Assembly: GCA_023421395.1 (NCBI GenBank)
Contig: JAEZTL010000029.1
Coordinates: forward strand, 1 to 64,000
Direction: 5' to 3'
Source of the DNA: Bacillota bacterium
GTDB taxonomy: Bacteria; Bacillota; Clostridia; Christensenellales; Aristaeellaceae
DNA length: 64,000 nt
Shown here: piece by piece, positions 5,781 through 14,011 of the stretch
How the letters are laid out: every line of letters begins with the position of its first letter
Numbering within the stretch: position 1 is the stretch's first letter
Position numbers and translations under genes: made by a program
Notes under the pieces: model-generated
Databases searched by the model: none
Seen by the model: only the letters and a program-made list of their open reading frames with translations
Told to the model about the DNA's origin: nothing

Positions 5781-6410
5781 GTGTACCGACCCAACTACCA
5801 CCGTGCCACACGTACCGCTTACCGCACCCTCTTGGCCACCGGCGTTGACACGCTCCCGGTCGATGTTGCGGATCTGTGCCGCCGCTGCCGGAACACTCAG
5901 GTATTATCCTTCCGAGAGGCGCGTCACAAGTTCGATGACTTCGAACCGCTCTGCGATGGCCCCAGCCTCATGGCGTTTACGCTGCGTCGGATCGCCGGCG
6001 GCCAGATCCACAACCTGATCCTGTGGAACGACGAGGAGATGCGGCCTGGCAGCGGTTTGTTCCGCTTCTCGCTGGCGCACGAACTGGCGCACATCGTACT
6101 TAAGCACCCCGACGACGGCGGATACGTGGCCGAGTTGGAAGCCAACATTTTCGCGCAGCACCTTCTGTGCCCCCGGCCAGTGCTCGAGGTGTTCCAGCCC
6201 AGGAACTATCTTGAGATCAGCTATCTGTGCGGTGTGTCGATGTCCACCGCACGCATCGTTGCCAGCATGCTGCGGCAAGAAAATCGGTACGTAGACCCGG
6301 ACATCTGGTCAAAGATCTTCGCCGCTTTCAGCCTCGATGAAAAACGAAGCACATCAGATTTTATTTCTGCTTTCGACCAGCACCGGCTTGCCCGGGCGCA
6401 CGGTTTGTGA
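5781..6410 (+). CDS. immA: ImmA/IrrE-family metallo-endopeptidase
   Basis: 209 residues from a GTG preceded by GGAGGCGATCTC. The HELAH zinc motif is at residues 100-104 (FSLAHELAHIVL) and the third ligand is probably Glu120 in ELEANIFAQHLL, exactly as in ImmA/IrrE. The C-terminal third is helical. In ICEBs1-like elements ImmA cleaves the XRE repressor ImmR after DNA damage or quorum signals; the candidate partner here is the repressor at 3977. It sits directly before the integrase, so induction and excision could be linked. Confidence 0.88.
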   Translation: MYRPNYHRATRTAYRTLLATGVDTLPVDVADLCRRCRNTQVLSFREARHKFDDFEPLCDGPSLMAFTLRRIAGGQIHNLILWNDEEMRPGSGLFRFSLAHELAHIVLKHPDDGGYVAELEANIFAQHLLCPRPVLEVFQPRNYLEISYLCGVSMSTARIVASMLRQENRYVDPDIWSKIFAAFSLDEKRSTSDFISAFDQHRLARAHGL

Positions 6411-6434
6411 TTCCATGCCGTGGGAGGTAGCATT

Positions 6435-7586
6435 ATGGCAACCATCAAGAAACTAGACAAGGGCAGTTATGAAGTACGCTGGGATGAGTACGACGCTGAA
6501 GGCCGTCGCCATCAGCGTCGTAAGCACTTCGACCGGGCAAATGAGGCCAACGACTTTGCCAAGATATTGGATAAGGATCGGCCCTACGAGGCTTCAACGA
6601 CGAAGTTTGATGCTTGGATGGATGAATGGTTTGAGACGTACAAGGCGCGCGTAGAAGCAACAACAGCTGCAACCTATCAGTGTATTGTCGATCGTTGCAA
6701 GAAGCACTTCGGAACCGTGCTACTTTCGAAAATCACTCCGTCAGCCATCGAAAAATTCTATGACCGATTGGCTGATCCCGAACACCCGCTATCCCAGAAG
6801 GCGTTGTGTTCATCGTCAGTTCAGCGGCATCACGCTCTACTTCACCGGGCATTTAGCATTGCAGTAAGGGATGGGTTGATGCAGTCCAATCCGTGCGATC
6901 GAGTTGACCGACCGATTTCCAGCCGTCAGGAACCGGAAATGCCCGATCTGATGGAGGTTCAAGCACGGCTTGACGCACTAGCTGGACAGTCTCTGTATTT
7001 ACCGACTGTGATCGCCTTAGTGACCGGCATGCGCCAATCAGAAGTCTTAGGGCTAAAGTGGGATGCTGTGGACCTTAAGAAGGGGAAGATTGTGGTTCGG
7101 CGCGTAAGACAGCGGATAGGAGAGGAGCGGCTCAAGAAAATCAAACTCAAGGCCAGCACGCACGAAGTGCCCGGCATGCCCGGATGGATTGAAAGAGATT
7201 ATACGAAAGCAAAAAAGAACCACACCGTTCCTATCTCACCGGAACTTGTCGCGGTCCTAAAATCGGCGAAGACCCAACAAAAGAAGAATCAACTGCTCTT
7301 TGGCGATGTCTATATGAAGACTGACTACGTGAGCGTCTATGAAGATGGTCGTCCGATGGATGCAAACGCGCTTGCCAACGCCATGAATGGGATCTGCAGA
7401 TACCATGACCTGCGGCATTTAAACGCCGTGCTCTTGCTGCGCGCGGGGCACAGTGTGGCCACCGTGGCCGATCTTCTGGGCCATACCACGCCCCAAACGA
7501 CGGTCACTTTTTACGCGCACACACTTGAAGAGCAGAAGATTGCGGCGTCGAAAACCATGGCTTCTGCAATCAAACTGAAATCCTGA
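6435..7586 (+). CDS. int: Tyrosine-type site-specific integrase
   Basis: 383 residues. An N-terminal AP2-like arm-binding domain is at about 1-50, a SAM-like core-binding domain at about 60-150, and the catalytic domain at about 170-380. The active site is visible as Arg200 (GMRQSE), His324 and Arg327 (HDLRH), His350 (GHTT) and Tyr360. The start is the ATG after GGAGGTAGCATT. It ends 87 bp from the tRNA-Leu 3' end that is presumably its target. All catalytic residues are present, so the enzyme looks active. Confidence 0.95.
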   Translation: MATIKKLDKGSYEVRWDEYDAEGRRHQRRKHFDRANEANDFAKILDKDRPYEASTTKFDAWMDEWFETYKARVEATTAATYQCIVDRCKKHFGTVLLSKITPSAIEKFYDRLADPEHPLSQKALCSSSVQRHHALLHRAFSIAVRDGLMQSNPCDRVDRPISSRQEPEMPDLMEVQARLDALAGQSLYLPTVIALVTGMRQSEVLGLKWDAVDLKKGKIVVRRVRQRIGEERLKKIKLKASTHEVPGMPGWIERDYTKAKKNHTVPISPELVAVLKSAKTQQKKNQLLFGDVYMKTDYVSVYEDGRPMDANALANAMNGICRYHDLRHLNAVLLLRAGHSVATVADLLGHTTPQTTVTFYAHTLEEQKIAASKTMASAIKLKS

Positions 7587-7605
7587 TGTGGCAGCGATGT
7601 GGCAG
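7585..7605. repeat. Tandem GATGTGGCAG repeat, candidate integrase arm-type sites
   Basis: GATGTGGCAG occurs at 7585-7594 and 7596-7605, between the integrase stop and the att region. Arm-type binding sites of tyrosine integrases are short direct repeats in exactly this position. Confidence 0.5.
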
Positions 7606-7639
7606 ACAGAAAGGGCGATCCTGTGGCTGTGAGCAGGAG

Positions 7640-7700
7640 ACAAGCGAAAACCCCAGCAAATGCTGGGGTTCTTTGGTGCCGGAAGCGGGACTTGAACCCG
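7640..7700. other. Probable right attachment site at tRNA-Leu 3' end
   Basis: The element boundary should lie in or just beyond the 3' part of tRNA-Leu, as the integrase side abuts it. The exact core cannot be fixed because the other copy lies outside the window. Confidence 0.5.
7649..7670 (-). terminator. Intrinsic terminator of tRNA-Leu
   Basis: On the minus strand AACCCCAGCA-TT-TGCTGGGGTT is followed by TTCG, directly after the CCA end of the tRNA. The stem is perfect over ten pairs. Confidence 0.75.
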
Positions 7701-7759
7701 CACGGTGTCTCCACCAACGGATTTTGAGTCCGTCACGTCTGCCATTCCATCATTCCGGC
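7674..7759 (-). tRNA. tRNA-Leu(CAA)
   Basis: 86 nt on the minus strand with CCA encoded. The acceptor arms GCCGGAA and TTCCGGC pair, the anticodon stem-loop is ACGGA-CTCAAAA-TCCGT with anticodon CAA, and the T arm is GCGGG-TTCAAGT-CCCGC. A long variable arm (TGGTGGAGACACCG) marks a class II tRNA. A promoter (TTGCTT-N17-TATAAT on the minus strand, 7802-7774) lies just upstream. The 3' end is the insertion site of the mobile element. Confidence 0.93.
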
Positions 7760-7939
7760 GAGATGCGGGTTTTATTATAAAAGATTATGCGGCAAAAAGC
7801 AAGGGGCGCAGAGAAATTTCCCGGCCCGGAGGATGGTTTTGCGGTCCTGAGGGGAAATTTGCCGGGGGGGTCGAAAACGTGCAACCGGAGCCTTTCAAAT
7901 GCGTCAAAAAATAGACCGGCTGGAAAATGTCGGCCACAT

Positions 7940-7968
7940 TTGGTTTTTTAACGCGCAATGTGTATAAT
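7940..7968 (+). promoter_or_regulatory. Promoter of the ECF sigma operon
   Basis: TTGGTT (7940-7945), 17-bp spacer, TATAAT (7963-7968). The predicted transcript begins near 7975, which excludes an upstream ATG at 7958 as the start of the sigma gene. Confidence 0.65.
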
Positions 7969-7993
7969 AGCAGGTGGAAGTGAGGTGATCGGC

Positions 7994-8578
7994 TTGCAGA
8001 ATGCGCCCGATGAGCGCGATCTCGTCCGCAGGGCTTCGCAAGGCGATGAAGCCGCGTTTGAACTGCTGATGCGCGCGCATGAAAGCCGCATGTACGCGGT
8101 GTCGCTGAGGATGTGCGGCAACCGGGAGGACGCGCAGGACTGCCTCCAGGAGGCGATGCTGCGCATCTACCGGGCCATGTCAAATTTTAAAGGTCAATCC
8201 TCCTTCGCCACCTGGGCGTACAGGATTACGATGAACACCTGCCTCGATGAACTGAGGCGGCGAAAGCTGCGCACCGCCACGTCGCTGGACGTTTTGCTGG
8301 ACACCGGCTGGTCGCCCGCCGACGATGGGGAAACCCCGGAACAGCATTCCATCGCCGCCGAGCAGCGGCGAATGCTGGAAAAGGCCATTGCCGATCTGCC
8401 GGAGGACATGCGCGCCGCCATCGTACTGCGCGACGTGCAGGGGTTCAGTTATGATGAAATTGCCAGAATGCTGGAGGCCAACGTGGGTACGATCAAATCC
8501 CGCATCAGCCGGGGCCGGGAAAAACTTCGGGAAGTGCTGGTCCGGCAGCCGGAACTTTTTGGCCGGTATCCGGTCTAA
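7994..8578 (+). CDS. ECF-type RNA polymerase sigma factor
   Basis: 194 residues from a TTG preceded by GAGGTGATCGGC (a GTG at 7985 is the alternative). Region 2 spans about 5-90, including DCLQEAMLRIYR and FATWAYRITMNTCLDELRR. Region 4 is at about 133-182 (LPEDMRAAIVLRDVQGFSYDEIA and GTIKSRISRGREKLR). It recognises promoters under control of the anti-sigma encoded next, 23 bp downstream. The pair looks like a cell-envelope stress module. Confidence 0.92.
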   Translation: MQNAPDERDLVRRASQGDEAAFELLMRAHESRMYAVSLRMCGNREDAQDCLQEAMLRIYRAMSNFKGQSSFATWAYRITMNTCLDELRRRKLRTATSLDVLLDTGWSPADDGETPEQHSIAAEQRRMLEKAIADLPEDMRAAIVLRDVQGFSYDEIARMLEANVGTIKSRISRGREKLREVLVRQPELFGRYPV

Positions 8579-8601
8579 CTGGCGGAAAGGAGGGGAAGCG
8601 C

Positions 8602-9849
8602 ATGAGCGAACATGAAACCTGCCGGTGGTTTGAATCAAACCTGAACGCGCACCTGGACGGCGAACTCGACCGGGAAGCGCGTGAGCGGATGGACGAGCAC
8701 GCCAGATCGTGCCTGGCCTGCGGACAAAAGCTGGAAACGATGACGCGGCTCCTGACCATGTGCGCCGAGCTCGACGAAGGGCTGACGGTTCCGCTGGACG
8801 CGCAGGCTGCCTGGCGGAAAGCTGTTCGGGCCGAAGCGCAGAGCCGCAAAAAAACGCGCCGAGTCGGTGCGTGGACGCGCGGCATGGGCTGGATCGCGGC
8901 GGCGCTGACACTCCTCACGGTCTCTACGGCGGTATTCAATCAGGGCGTCACGGCGCCTTCCGCGCAGATTGACGATCTGATGGCCAAGGCGCCCGCGAAC
9001 GCGGCGTACTCGAGCCCGGTGGAATACGGCACGCCTCTGGAAGAAAGAATGGCGGATTCCGGAACGCTGAGCCTCACCGCGGACGGTACCCTTGCAGACT
9101 CCGCTGAGATGGCGGATCAGCAGGTGATCCAGAACTCGACATCCGAGCGCGCGCAGGTGGTCATCCGCTCCGCAGGCTACGCCATTGAGACCACGGCCTT
9201 TGACACCGACAGCCAGAGCGTCGATAACCTCGTGGGCGAGTACGACGCCTACTACGAGTCTGACAGCCTGTCCGGCCAGCCCATCAAGGCGGGCCAGGCG
9301 AGCGGCCGCCAGCGCATGATGATGATCCGCGTGCCCAGCGCCCAGCTGGACGAATTTCTGACCAGCCTGGACGTGATCGGCAGCGTTACCAGCAGGATCC
9401 GCTCCGCGGAGGACGTGTCCGCCAATTACTACGACGCAACCGCCCGCCTGAACGCATTGAAGGCGCAGCGGGAGCAGATCGAAAAGCTCATGACCGGTGC
9501 TACCGACCTCAGCGCCGTCGTGGAGCTTCAAGACAAATTCTACGAGCTGCAGGCCGAGATTGATTCGCTGGAAGGCCGCATCCGCGGCTGGGAGAGCAAG
9601 GCCGACTACGCCCAGGTAAGCGTTGACATGACCGAAGTGGCCGTGCGCGATCAGGTGCAGCCTGTGGGTGACACGCTGATGGAGCGCATCCGCACCGGGT
9701 TCTTCGATTCGGTCAACTGGTTGAGCGGCTTTCTGCAGGACATGGCCGTCACATTGGCGGCGCTGGCGCCGGTTCTGGTGATTCTGATCCCATTGATCGT
9801 GCTGATCGTGGTGATCGTCAAGGTGGTGCGCGCCAGGCGGCGCAGATAG
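8602..9849 (+). CDS. Transmembrane anti-sigma factor with DUF4349 domain
   Basis: 415 residues. An N-terminal zinc finger of the zf-HC2/ZAS type has His33-x3-Cys37-x2-Cys40. A first membrane helix is at about 94-113. The extracytoplasmic DUF4349 domain follows (about 182-375) with a coiled region (LNALKAQREQIEKLM), then a second membrane helix (about 381-409) and a basic end (RARRRR). It presumably holds the adjacent sigma factor inactive until an envelope signal. AAGGAGGGGAAGCGC precedes the ATG. Confidence 0.9.
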   Translation: MSEHETCRWFESNLNAHLDGELDREARERMDEHARSCLACGQKLETMTRLLTMCAELDEGLTVPLDAQAAWRKAVRAEAQSRKKTRRVGAWTRGMGWIAAALTLLTVSTAVFNQGVTAPSAQIDDLMAKAPANAAYSSPVEYGTPLEERMADSGTLSLTADGTLADSAEMADQQVIQNSTSERAQVVIRSAGYAIETTAFDTDSQSVDNLVGEYDAYYESDSLSGQPIKAGQASGRQRMMMIRVPSAQLDEFLTSLDVIGSVTSRIRSAEDVSANYYDATARLNALKAQREQIEKLMTGATDLSAVVELQDKFYELQAEIDSLEGRIRGWESKADYAQVSVDMTEVAVRDQVQPVGDTLMERIRTGFFDSVNWLSGFLQDMAVTLAALAPVLVILIPLIVLIVVIVKVVRARRRR

Positions 9850-9931
9850 CAAAGGGTTTCCATGTGGCGCATGTCTTCATAATGCCATGCGCCATTTTTG
9901 TACCACAAAACAGGCAAAAGGAGTGATTTTC

Positions 9932-10636
9932 ATGAAGCTTTGGAAGATTTTGACCATGGGCCTTGCGCTGGTCCTGATGCTCTCGCCCCTCTCTGCGCTG
10001 GCGGAAAACGCCCAGGTGACCGTGTCCGGAACGGGCGTCATCAACATCAAGCCGGATACCGCCACCATCACGCTGGGCGTCAGCGAAACCGCCAAGGGCG
10101 CGGTAGAGGCGCAGGCCACCGTCAATAAGAAGATCGCGGCCGTCAAGAAGGCGCTGATCAAGGAGGGCGCCAAGGAGGAGGACATCTCCGTCAGCGATCT
10201 GAGCGTCTGGGGCAACTACGACTACTCCGGCGATACCCAGAAGCTGACCGGCTATACCGCTTCCCATACGCTCAACATCACCACCGCGGACATGGATGCC
10301 GTGGGTCCGTTGATCGATGCGGCCCTGGGCGCGGGCGCCAACCAGTTGCAGGGCGTGGCCTTCACCGCGGAGAACAACGACGCCGCCTATGATCAGGCGC
10401 TGAAGCTGGCCGTCGAGAAAGCCCGCGAAAAGGCGGAAGTGCTGGCTGCCGCCGCCGGTCTGAAGCTGGGCGCGCTGGAGACCCTCGCGGAGGGAGATAC
10501 CTACAACTACGGCCCCTACGTTAACGCAAAGTATGCGGCTGCCGACGGCGCGGGCGAAGGTGCGCCCACCCAGGTAGATACCGGGTCTGTGACCGTCAGC
10601 GCCACGGTGACGGCGGTTTTCAGCCTGGAAGGCTGA
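9932..10636 (+). CDS. Secreted SIMPL-domain (DUF541) protein
   Basis: 234 residues. A signal peptide ends near residue 24 (LSALAEN). The rest fits DUF541/SIMPL: VTVSGTGVINIKPDTATI at the mature N-terminus, the repeated helix KKIAAVKKALIKEGAKEEDI, and the late AVEKAREKAEVLAAAAGLKLG. AAAGGAGTGATTTTC precedes the ATG. It is about 80 bp from the anti-sigma gene and could belong to the same regulon. The function of SIMPL proteins in Gram-positives is unclear (envelope or oxidative-stress links in other bacteria). Confidence 0.88.
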   Translation: MKLWKILTMGLALVLMLSPLSALAENAQVTVSGTGVINIKPDTATITLGVSETAKGAVEAQATVNKKIAAVKKALIKEGAKEEDISVSDLSVWGNYDYSGDTQKLTGYTASHTLNITTADMDAVGPLIDAALGAGANQLQGVAFTAENNDAAYDQALKLAVEKAREKAEVLAAAAGLKLGALETLAEGDTYNYGPYVNAKYAAADGAGEGAPTQVDTGSVTVSATVTAVFSLEG

Positions 10637-10653
10637 TCCCTGACAGAACGATA

Positions 10654-10693
10654 AAGCCACCGCGCCGCATTTTTTGCGGCGCGGCGGCTTTTT
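10654..10693 (+). terminator. Intrinsic terminator after the SIMPL gene
   Basis: AAGCC-a-CCGCGCCGCA and TGCGGCGCGG-c-GGCTT form a long stem with one mismatch, followed by TTTTT. Confidence 0.85.
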
Positions 10694-10712
10694 AACCCCG
10701 ACCTAGACCGTA

Positions 10713-10976
10713 TCAGCGGGAGACGGACGTGTTGCGAGCGATCTCGCTGACCTTTTCAACCACTTCGCCGAAACCATACAGCACCCAGGACGAAATCCAT
10801 GCGCCCAGCGAGCCAAGCACCATAATCACCAGGCCTGAGAGAATGCCCGGCATCGCGTAGTAAGACTGCCCCGCCATCACCATCGTGGAGATGCCCAGAA
10901 TGATCGAAGCGATGATGCCGACCCATGCCATAACCTTTGCGAGGCCCTTGATCTTGCCCCCGACGTTGGCATACAT
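10713..10976 (-). CDS. Small membrane protein, two helices
   Basis: 87 residues starting with MYANVGGKIKGLAKVMAW. Two hydrophobic segments lie at about 16-35 and 43-68, and the last 20 residues are polar. AAGGGGAGGGGTTTCC precedes the ATG. It is a single gene between a terminator and the sugar-isomerase gene. Short proteins with this opening are frequent in Clostridia, but no function is known to me. Confidence 0.7.
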   Translation of the reverse strand: MYANVGGKIKGLAKVMAWVGIIASIILGISTMVMAGQSYYAMPGILSGLVIMVLGSLGAWISSWVLYGFGEVVEKVSEIARNTSVSR

Positions 10977-11077
10977 GGAAACCCCTCCCCTTAAATATTA
11001 AGCCAATGTCATTTTATGACGAAATATGCATAAAGTCAATGGCCGCAAGGGGAAAGATGGCGAAAAAGTGGCGAAGA

Positions 11078-11863
11078 TCAGAAGTGCTGGATGGCGCGCA
11101 CAGCCTCGGCGGTAGAGGTCAGCGGGAACAATTCGAAACCGATGATGCCGTCGTAGCTGCTCTCCTCCAGTTGCCGGAAAACGCGCTCATAGTGGATCTC
11201 GCCCGTGCCGGGTTCGTGCCGCCCCGGGACGTCCGCCACGTGAACGTGGCCGATCTGCCCGGCGAACCGGGCGATATTGTCGCACAGCGCGCCTTCGTTG
11301 AGCTGCATATGGTAGACGTCGTAGAGGATTTTAAGCATCGGGGAGCCGATCAGCCCGGTAAGCTCCGCGGCGGTCTGAGTGTGGGTGAGGAAGTAGCCCG
11401 GATGGTCTGTGGCGGTGTTGAGGGCCTCCAGGTTCATTCGGATGCCGCTGTCCTCGGCGATCTTCGCGCATTCGGTCAGCCCGGCGTAGAGCGTCGAGAG
11501 CTTTACCGCCTCCGACAGTTCCGAGTAGCTGCTGGCGGCCCGGCCGCCCGCGCCCAGCGCGTTGGAGAGCAGGGTTACCGCCCGCGCGCCCAGACGCTGC
11601 GCCGCGTCCACCGATTCCTTCAGTTGGTTCAGGTAGCGCTCCTTGTGAGACGGATCGATGAGCGAGTAATCCTGGCCGCCGTTGAAGTTGCTGATGCCGA
11701 CGCCGGCGTCCCGCGCCGCGGCCGCGACCGCGCCGAGATCCTTGTCCCGCCAACCCCAGAACTCCACATAGTCAAAGCCGTCCTTTTTCGCGGCCTCGAA
11801 GCGGTCAAGGAACGGAAGCTCCAGGTACAGGGTTTCAACGCACGCGCACTTGGGAAATTTCAT
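11078..11863 (-). CDS. Hydroxypyruvate isomerase-like TIM-barrel protein
   Basis: 261 residues. The start is the ATG of MKFPKCACVETLYLEL, behind AAAGGATGAACGGC; an extended frame covers a terminator. Diagnostic motifs of the Hyi/xylose-isomerase-like barrel are GFDYVEFWGW, NLEALN...DHPGYFL, YDVYHMQLNEG, and HVHVADVPGRHEPGTGEIHY. The conserved metal-binding Glu, Asp, His and Glu are present (for example Glu near the end in GFELFP). It probably interconverts hydroxypyruvate and tartronate semialdehyde or related keto sugars. No glyoxylate pathway gene is nearby, so the substrate is uncertain. Confidence 0.82.
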   Translation of the reverse strand: MKFPKCACVETLYLELPFLDRFEAAKKDGFDYVEFWGWRDKDLGAVAAAARDAGVGISNFNGGQDYSLIDPSHKERYLNQLKESVDAAQRLGARAVTLLSNALGAGGRAASSYSELSEAVKLSTLYAGLTECAKIAEDSGIRMNLEALNTATDHPGYFLTHTQTAAELTGLIGSPMLKILYDVYHMQLNEGALCDNIARFAGQIGHVHVADVPGRHEPGTGEIHYERVFRQLEESSYDGIIGFELFPLTSTAEAVRAIQHF

Positions 11864-11925
11864 GCCGTTCATCCTTTCGTTGATGGCGATCGCGCCGGAA
11901 ACCGGCGGCCGAAGGGGAAACAAAG

Positions 11926-11954
11926 GAAAAGCCCCCGTCCAAGGACGAGGGCTC
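11926..11954 (-). terminator. Terminator after rpmF
   Basis: Minus strand GAGCCCTCGTCC-TTGG-ACGGGGGC followed by TTTTCC. It separates rpmF from the isomerase gene. Confidence 0.8.
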
Positions 11955-11964
11955 GATAAGGACT

Positions 11965-12165
11965 TTACTTCGCCTGCTTCTTTTCGCTCTCCATGTCGAT
12001 GACCTTCTGCCCATCGTAGTAGCCGCAATGCTTGCACACGCGGTGGCTCAGTTTCATCTTCTGGCAGCGCGGGCACTTGACGATGCCGGGCACGCTCAGC
12101 TTCCAGTTCGCGGCGCGGCGGGAGTGCTTGCGCGCCTTTGACGTTTTATACTTCGGTACGGCCAT
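11965..12165 (-). CDS. rpmF: 50S ribosomal protein L32
   Basis: 66 residues opening with MAVPKYKTSKARKHSRRAAN, the invariant L32 start. Two Cys pairs (CPRCQK and CKHCGYY) give the zinc-binding form. GGAGGTGTAACC precedes the ATG, within the end of the DUF177 gene. The DUF177-rpmF order is conserved widely in bacteria and is a reliable chromosomal marker. Confidence 0.97.
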   Translation of the reverse strand: MAVPKYKTSKARKHSRRAANWKLSVPGIVKCPRCQKMKLSHRVCKHCGYYDGQKVIDMESEKKQAK

Positions 12166-12167
12166 GG

Positions 12168-12677
12168 TTACACCTCCTCGTCGTCGCTGGGAATTCGTTC
12201 TCTGAGTGCCGCAAAGGGATTCTCCCGGACGGGACCCTTCGGGCAATCGCAGGGCGTTTCATTGAGGTTCGCGCCGCAGACGGGGCAGAGGCCCTGGCAG
12301 TCCTTCCGGCACACCAGCCGCATCGGCATCTCCAAGAGCAGCGATTCCCGGGCAGGGCTGGTCAGATCGATCTCGTGGCCTTCCAGCAGGCGCTGGTCGG
12401 GATTCTCCGGATCGCTCTCGCGCACAAAGACCTCTTCGATGTCGGCCTTGAGGGGCTGCGAGACTTCCCGGAGGCACCGGGCGCAGTGGGCGGTCAACGT
12501 CGCCCGTACCGTTCCCCGGACCGAAACCGATTCGCCCGTGCCGGTCATTTCGCCCTTCAGGAGGATATCCGACAGCAGCACTTCATCGCTCAGGACGTCC
12601 ATCGGCTCGAGCGCCAATGCGCATTCGAACGGATAGGCCTGTCCAGGGTTTTTGAGCGCAGCCGAGACATCGATCAT
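12168..12677 (-). CDS. DUF177 (YceD) family protein
   Basis: 169 residues. The family features are the CARCL motif in the middle, the acidic EVFVRE, and the C-terminal CPVCGANLNE-PCDC zinc-ribbon-like segment. GAGGTGATTGCCCC precedes the ATG. It is two bases from rpmF, the usual arrangement. YceD is needed for 23S rRNA maturation in plants and E. coli; a similar role is likely here but unproven. Confidence 0.92.
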   Translation of the reverse strand: MIDVSAALKNPGQAYPFECALALEPMDVLSDEVLLSDILLKGEMTGTGESVSVRGTVRATLTAHCARCLREVSQPLKADIEEVFVRESDPENPDQRLLEGHEIDLTSPARESLLLEMPMRLVCRKDCQGLCPVCGANLNETPCDCPKGPVRENPFAALRERIPSDDEEV

Positions 12678-12739
12678 GGGGCAATCACCTCGCAGGGACT
12701 AACCAGCTTATTATAGAATCACGAGACAGATTTGTCAAA

Positions 12740-13921
12740 TTATTTTTGCGTAAGTTCCAGCGTATCCCGAGCGATGGCCAGTTCCTCGTTGGTGGGGATC
12801 ACCCACACCTTGACCTTGGAGCCGTCCTTCGAAATCTCGCCCTCGGAGCGCTTGCCGCTATTTTTGGCCGGATCCAGTTCAACGCCCAGGAACTCAAGAC
12901 CTTCGCAGATTTCGGTGCGGGCCGCGCAGTCGTTTTCGCCGATGCCGGCCGTGAAGACGATCAGGTCCAGGCCGCCCATGGCCGCCGCGTAGGAACCGAT
13001 GGTCTTGCGGATGCCGTAGGCCCACATCTCCCGGGTGACCTTGCAGCGCTCGTCACCCTCCTTCGCTCCGGCGACCACGTCGCGCATGTCGCTGGAACGG
13101 CCGCTGACGCCCAGAAGACCGGACTTCTTGTTGAGCATGTCCACCACCTGCTCGGCGGTCATGTTCTCCCGGACGGCCAGGGTGGAGACCACCGCCGGGT
13201 CCAGGGAGCCGGAGCGGGTGCCCATCAGAACGCCCTCAAGCGGCGTCAGGCCCATGGACGTATCCACGCACTTGCCGTCCACCACTGCGGAGAGCGAGGA
13301 GCCGTTGCCCAAGTGGCACACGATCAGCTTCTTCGCGCCGGTCAGCTTCACCGCGCGGCCGGATACGAACCGGTGGCTCGTGCCGTGGAAGCCGTAGCGG
13401 CGGATGGCGTGCTTTTTGTAGTATTCCATCGGGATGCCGTAGAGATACGCCCTGGCCGGCATGGTCTGGTGGAAGGCGGTGTCGAACACGGCCACCTGCG
13501 GGGTGTCCGGCATGACCCGCTGACAGGCGCGGATGCCCATGAGGTTGGCGGGATTGTGCAGCGGGCCCAGCGGGATGCAGTCCTCGATGGCCTTTTCCAC
13601 CGGCTCGTCGATCACGCAGGAGGCGGTGAACTTGTCGCCGCCGTGCAGCACGCGGTGGCCCACCGCGCCGATTTCGGAGATGGAGGTGATGACGCCGTGT
13701 TTGGGGTCGATCAGCGCTTCCAGCACCAGCTGCATCGCATCGGTATGGCTCTTCATCGGCTGTTCGACCACGTACTTCTCATCGCCGTACTGATGGGTCA
13801 GCTTGCTGCCCTCGATGCCGATGCGCTCAGCCAGGCCCTTGGCCAGCACCGCTTCGCCCTGCATGTCGATCAGCTGGTACTTGAGGGAGGAGGAACCCGC
13901 GTTGATCACCAGAATTTTCAT
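12740..13921 (-). CDS. ackA: Acetate kinase
   Basis: 393 residues, the normal length. MKILVINAGSSSLKYQL at the start, HRVLHGGDKF, FDTAFHQTMP, YGFHGTSHRFV, HLGNGSSL and GIGEND are the ASKHA-fold signature blocks. It makes ATP from acetyl phosphate supplied by Pta, encoded 90 bp upstream. This is the main ATP-yielding acetate pathway of fermentative Clostridia. Confidence 0.97.
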   Translation of the reverse strand: MKILVINAGSSSLKYQLIDMQGEAVLAKGLAERIGIEGSKLTHQYGDEKYVVEQPMKSHTDAMQLVLEALIDPKHGVITSISEIGAVGHRVLHGGDKFTASCVIDEPVEKAIEDCIPLGPLHNPANLMGIRACQRVMPDTPQVAVFDTAFHQTMPARAYLYGIPMEYYKKHAIRRYGFHGTSHRFVSGRAVKLTGAKKLIVCHLGNGSSLSAVVDGKCVDTSMGLTPLEGVLMGTRSGSLDPAVVSTLAVRENMTAEQVVDMLNKKSGLLGVSGRSSDMRDVVAGAKEGDERCKVTREMWAYGIRKTIGSYAAAMGGLDLIVFTAGIGENDCAARTEICEGLEFLGVELDPAKNSGKRSEGEISKDGSKVKVWVIPTNEELAIARDTLELTQK

Positions 13922-14011
13922 GGGAGATTCAAACCCTTTCTTATTGTGCGCGCTGGGCGCGCGAGAATTTCGACAGCCGTCCGCCGCACGTTTCCTGAGT
14001 GAAGGCGTTTG

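Larger units (their letters stand above)
1..7673. mobile_element. Right end of an integrated prophage/ICE-like element (left end outside window)
   Basis: This stretch holds a tyrosine integrase abutting a tRNA-Leu 3' end, an ImmA-type metalloprotease, an XRE repressor, an Xis-like DNA-binding protein, several short unrecognised genes in tightly overlapping array, and phage-type sigma-like genes. The tRNA 3' end faces the integrase, which is the classic geometry for site-specific integration. No capsid, terminase, relaxase or conjugation gene is visible here, so phage and ICE cannot be told apart. The left att site must lie outside the window. Confidence 0.88.
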
